NCBI RefSeq assembly: GCF_005405105.1
Contig: NZ_BJDK01000008.1
Coordinates: forward strand, 1-64,000
DNA from: Lactiplantibacillus dongliensis
GTDB taxonomy: Bacteria; Bacillota; Bacilli; Lactobacillales; Lactobacillaceae
DNA length: 64,000 nucleotides
Direction: 5' to 3'
Shown here piece by piece: positions 62,828-64,000 of the stretch. The position numbers were made by a program, and so were the translations under genes. Under the pieces are notes generated by a model. It was not told the origin of the DNA, made no database searches, and worked only from the letters and a program-made list of their open reading frames with translations. Position 1 is the first letter of the stretch. Each line of letters begins with the position of its first letter.

Positions 62828-63512
62828 CGGAGACCTCCTTCAATTGCTCAACTGACATTCCCGCCATCGCCCCAAATTCCTGCTGGCCTGGCCGTAACGC
62901 CAAGTAATGCTTGGCGTACTGCTTGGCTAACGGCAAATCATGGGTAATAAATAACACGGTGATGTGACTAGTCTGATTGAGATTCTGAACAAGGTCTAAT
63001 AACTCATACTTCATTTCATTATCTAAGCTGGCCGTGGATTCATCCAAGATCAACAATTGGGGCGCTTGGACAATTGCCTGAGCCAGATAAGCCCGTTGCT
63101 TTTCCCCGCCGGATGCCATTCCCAACGGTCGCTGTTTGATTTTCTTAACATTGGTTACGCGTAGTGCCGTATCGACTTGGCGGTGTTCAGCTTTCGAAAG
63201 CCACGGTCGCCAACCACGCATGTTTAAGCTGACAAAATCTTCAATAGTTAACGGATATTCTTGGTCTAAATTCCGAAATTGTGGTACGTAGCCGACTTTA
63301 ATGGCTTTCTTATTCGGGAAATACTTGATTTGCCCACTAGTGGGTTTAAGCATTCCCAGCAAGGCACGAATCAAGGTCGTCTTGCCGACCCCATTCTCAC
63401 CAATGACCGTGACAAAGTCACCACGCTGAATATCAAAACTCAAATCTTTAAAAACTTGGTTATTGGGAAACGCAATCCCCAAATGCTGAACAGCAATTAA
63501 GGGTGCCGTCAT
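62820..63512 (-). CDS. znuC: Metal ABC transporter ATP-binding protein, ZnuC family
   Basis: A 230-residue ATPase with Walker A GENGVGKTT (38-46), signature ASGGEKQRA, Walker B LLILDES and switch His in ITHDL. The best relatives are zinc/manganese importers. First gene of the two-gene operon; it overlaps the permease gene by eight bases. The promoter carries a 21-bp palindrome. Confidence 0.88.
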   Translation of the reverse strand: MTAPLIAVQHLGIAFPNNQVFKDLSFDIQRGDFVTVIGENGVGKTTLIRALLGMLKPTSGQIKYFPNKKAIKVGYVPQFRNLDQEYPLTIEDFVSLNMRGWRPWLSKAEHRQVDTALRVTNVKKIKQRPLGMASGGEKQRAYLAQAIVQAPQLLILDESTASLDNEMKYELLDLVQNLNQTSHITVLFITHDLPLAKQYAKHYLALRPGQQEFGAMAGMSVEQLKEVSDV

Positions 63513-63541
63513 ATTTTTGCCCCCATCTCTCTTATTAAGGT

Positions 63542-63562
63542 AAATAGTAATGATTACTATTT
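63542..63562. promoter_or_regulatory. Zur-type operator, 21-bp perfect palindrome
   Basis: AAATAGTAAT-G-ATTACTATTT is a perfect 10-1-10 inverted repeat. It matches the core of Gram-positive Zur boxes (TCGTAATNATTACGA) at the TAATNATTA centre. It overlaps the region just downstream of the -10, a repressing position. Confidence 0.8.
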
Positions 63563-63563
63563 T

Positions 63564-63591
63564 AGTTTACCTGATTCGGCTTATTTGTCAA
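63564..63591 (-). promoter_or_regulatory. znuCB promoter
   Basis: On the minus strand TTGACA (63586-63591) and TAAACT (63564-63569) are 16 bp apart, and the palindrome lies directly downstream. Confidence 0.72.
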
Positions 63592-63601
63592 TAGGTGACC
63601 A

Positions 63602-63638
63602 TAAAAACGACCAGTTCGTGATGAACTGATCGTTTTTG
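63602..63638. terminator. Terminator-like hairpin near the right edge
   Basis: AAAACGACCAGTTC pairs with GAACTGATCGTTTT, with A and T runs, so it could end a minus-strand gene lying beyond the window. Nothing else is seen in 63640-63830. Confidence 0.75.
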
Positions 63639-63831
63639 GTTGGATCTAACTTGTCACTGGTTAACCATAATTATAGTTATATAAGCTATCGCGTCATTTT
63701 CATGAATTAATGTGAGCTTAGCAGGGTTTAGTTTGATAATTGAAAAATTAAAACGTTGCTTTTCATAACTTTTTTAATTTCAAAACCTATCATTTACTGA
63801 GAGTTACCCTAAAAATCTAAGGCCTCTCACA

Positions 63832-63860
63832 TTGCATTCTTGCCCTAGCCACCGTATAGT
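63832..63860 (+). promoter_or_regulatory. Promoter for the right-edge gene
   Basis: TTGCAT (63832-63837) and TATAGT (63855-63860) are 17 bp apart on the plus strand, about 63 bases upstream of the partial gene. Confidence 0.62.
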
Positions 63861-63923
63861 CAACCTATCATCAATTAGCAATCAATCTCACCGCTAAACA
63901 ACTAGTAAAAACGAGGCCTGCAC

Positions 63924-64000
63924 TTGAAATTTTTAAAACAACTTAAAGCAATTCGCTGTCAATCTATCATTCTGGACCTAACCCTTATTAGTAGTATCGG
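63924..64000 (+). CDS. 5' end of an unidentified gene, cut by the window
   Basis: Starting from TTG with GAGG seven bases upstream, the frame stays open to the last base (25 codons). The protein begins LKFLKQLKAIRCQSII, basic then hydrophobic, which could be a membrane-protein start. A promoter lies upstream. Too short to identify. Confidence 0.5.
   Translation, partial: MKFLKQLKAIRCQSIILDLTLISSI

Overview
The window looks like chromosome from a lactic acid bacterium of the Lactiplantibacillus plantarum group. The main reasons are a 320-residue L-lactate dehydrogenase almost identical to the L. plantarum/L. pentosus enzyme as I remember it, the divergent argCJBDF/carAB arginine loci, and the gene order pth-mfd-murJ-rqcP-divIC-S1-tilS-hpt-ftsH-hslO-dusB-lysS followed by an rRNA operon. 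Several LDH residues differ from the L. plantarum sequence I recall, so a sister species is possible. No prophage, IS transposase, CRISPR array or tRNA gene was seen.

Layout. 1-320: tandem promoters and leader of an rRNA operon that runs off the left edge on the minus strand. 634-16451 (minus): a long housekeeping block for translation, tRNA modification, cell division, DNA repair and proteolysis. 16741-20182 (plus): ldhL, an L,D-transpeptidase and a CBS/ACT protein. 20231-20737: a queT-type transporter behind a preQ1-I riboswitch. 21273-30863: divergent arginine genes, argC-J-B-D-F (minus) and carA-carB (plus). 31047-35469 (minus): cshA, acpS, alr and a mazF without an antitoxin. 35880-37855: a PadR regulator and a drug-type MFS exporter. 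38259-45625: murF, a gene of unknown function, htpX-lemA, a sortase, a putative eRF1-like protein, a GNAT and rpmE2. 45743-51721 (minus): rpoE-pyrG-murA-rho plus a DUF1934 gene, with a CTP-sensing attenuator before pyrG. 52571-55568 (plus): lipL-like gene, HD-domain and HAD hydrolases. 55649-61820 (minus): lipoprotein, YdcF-like protein, prs, glmU, purR. 62030-63512 (minus): a Zur-box-controlled ABC importer. A new plus-strand gene starts at the right edge.

The most unusual content lies between genes. Three families of repeated, folded elements are present. Family A is about 155 bp, with seven near-complete copies and two remnants. Family B is about 172 bp, with two copies, each followed by an A copy on the same strand. 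Family C is about 121 bp, with two copies, directly behind pyrG and murA. Within each family the paired arms change together between copies, so base pairing is conserved rather than sequence. I do not recognise any of these as a named family.

Regulatory sites with good sequence support include the rRNA P1/P2 promoters, a CtsR-like box before ftsH, a cre site before ldhL, the preQ1 riboswitch, the pyrG attenuator, a 21-bp perfect Zur-type palindrome and a dyad inside the padR promoter.
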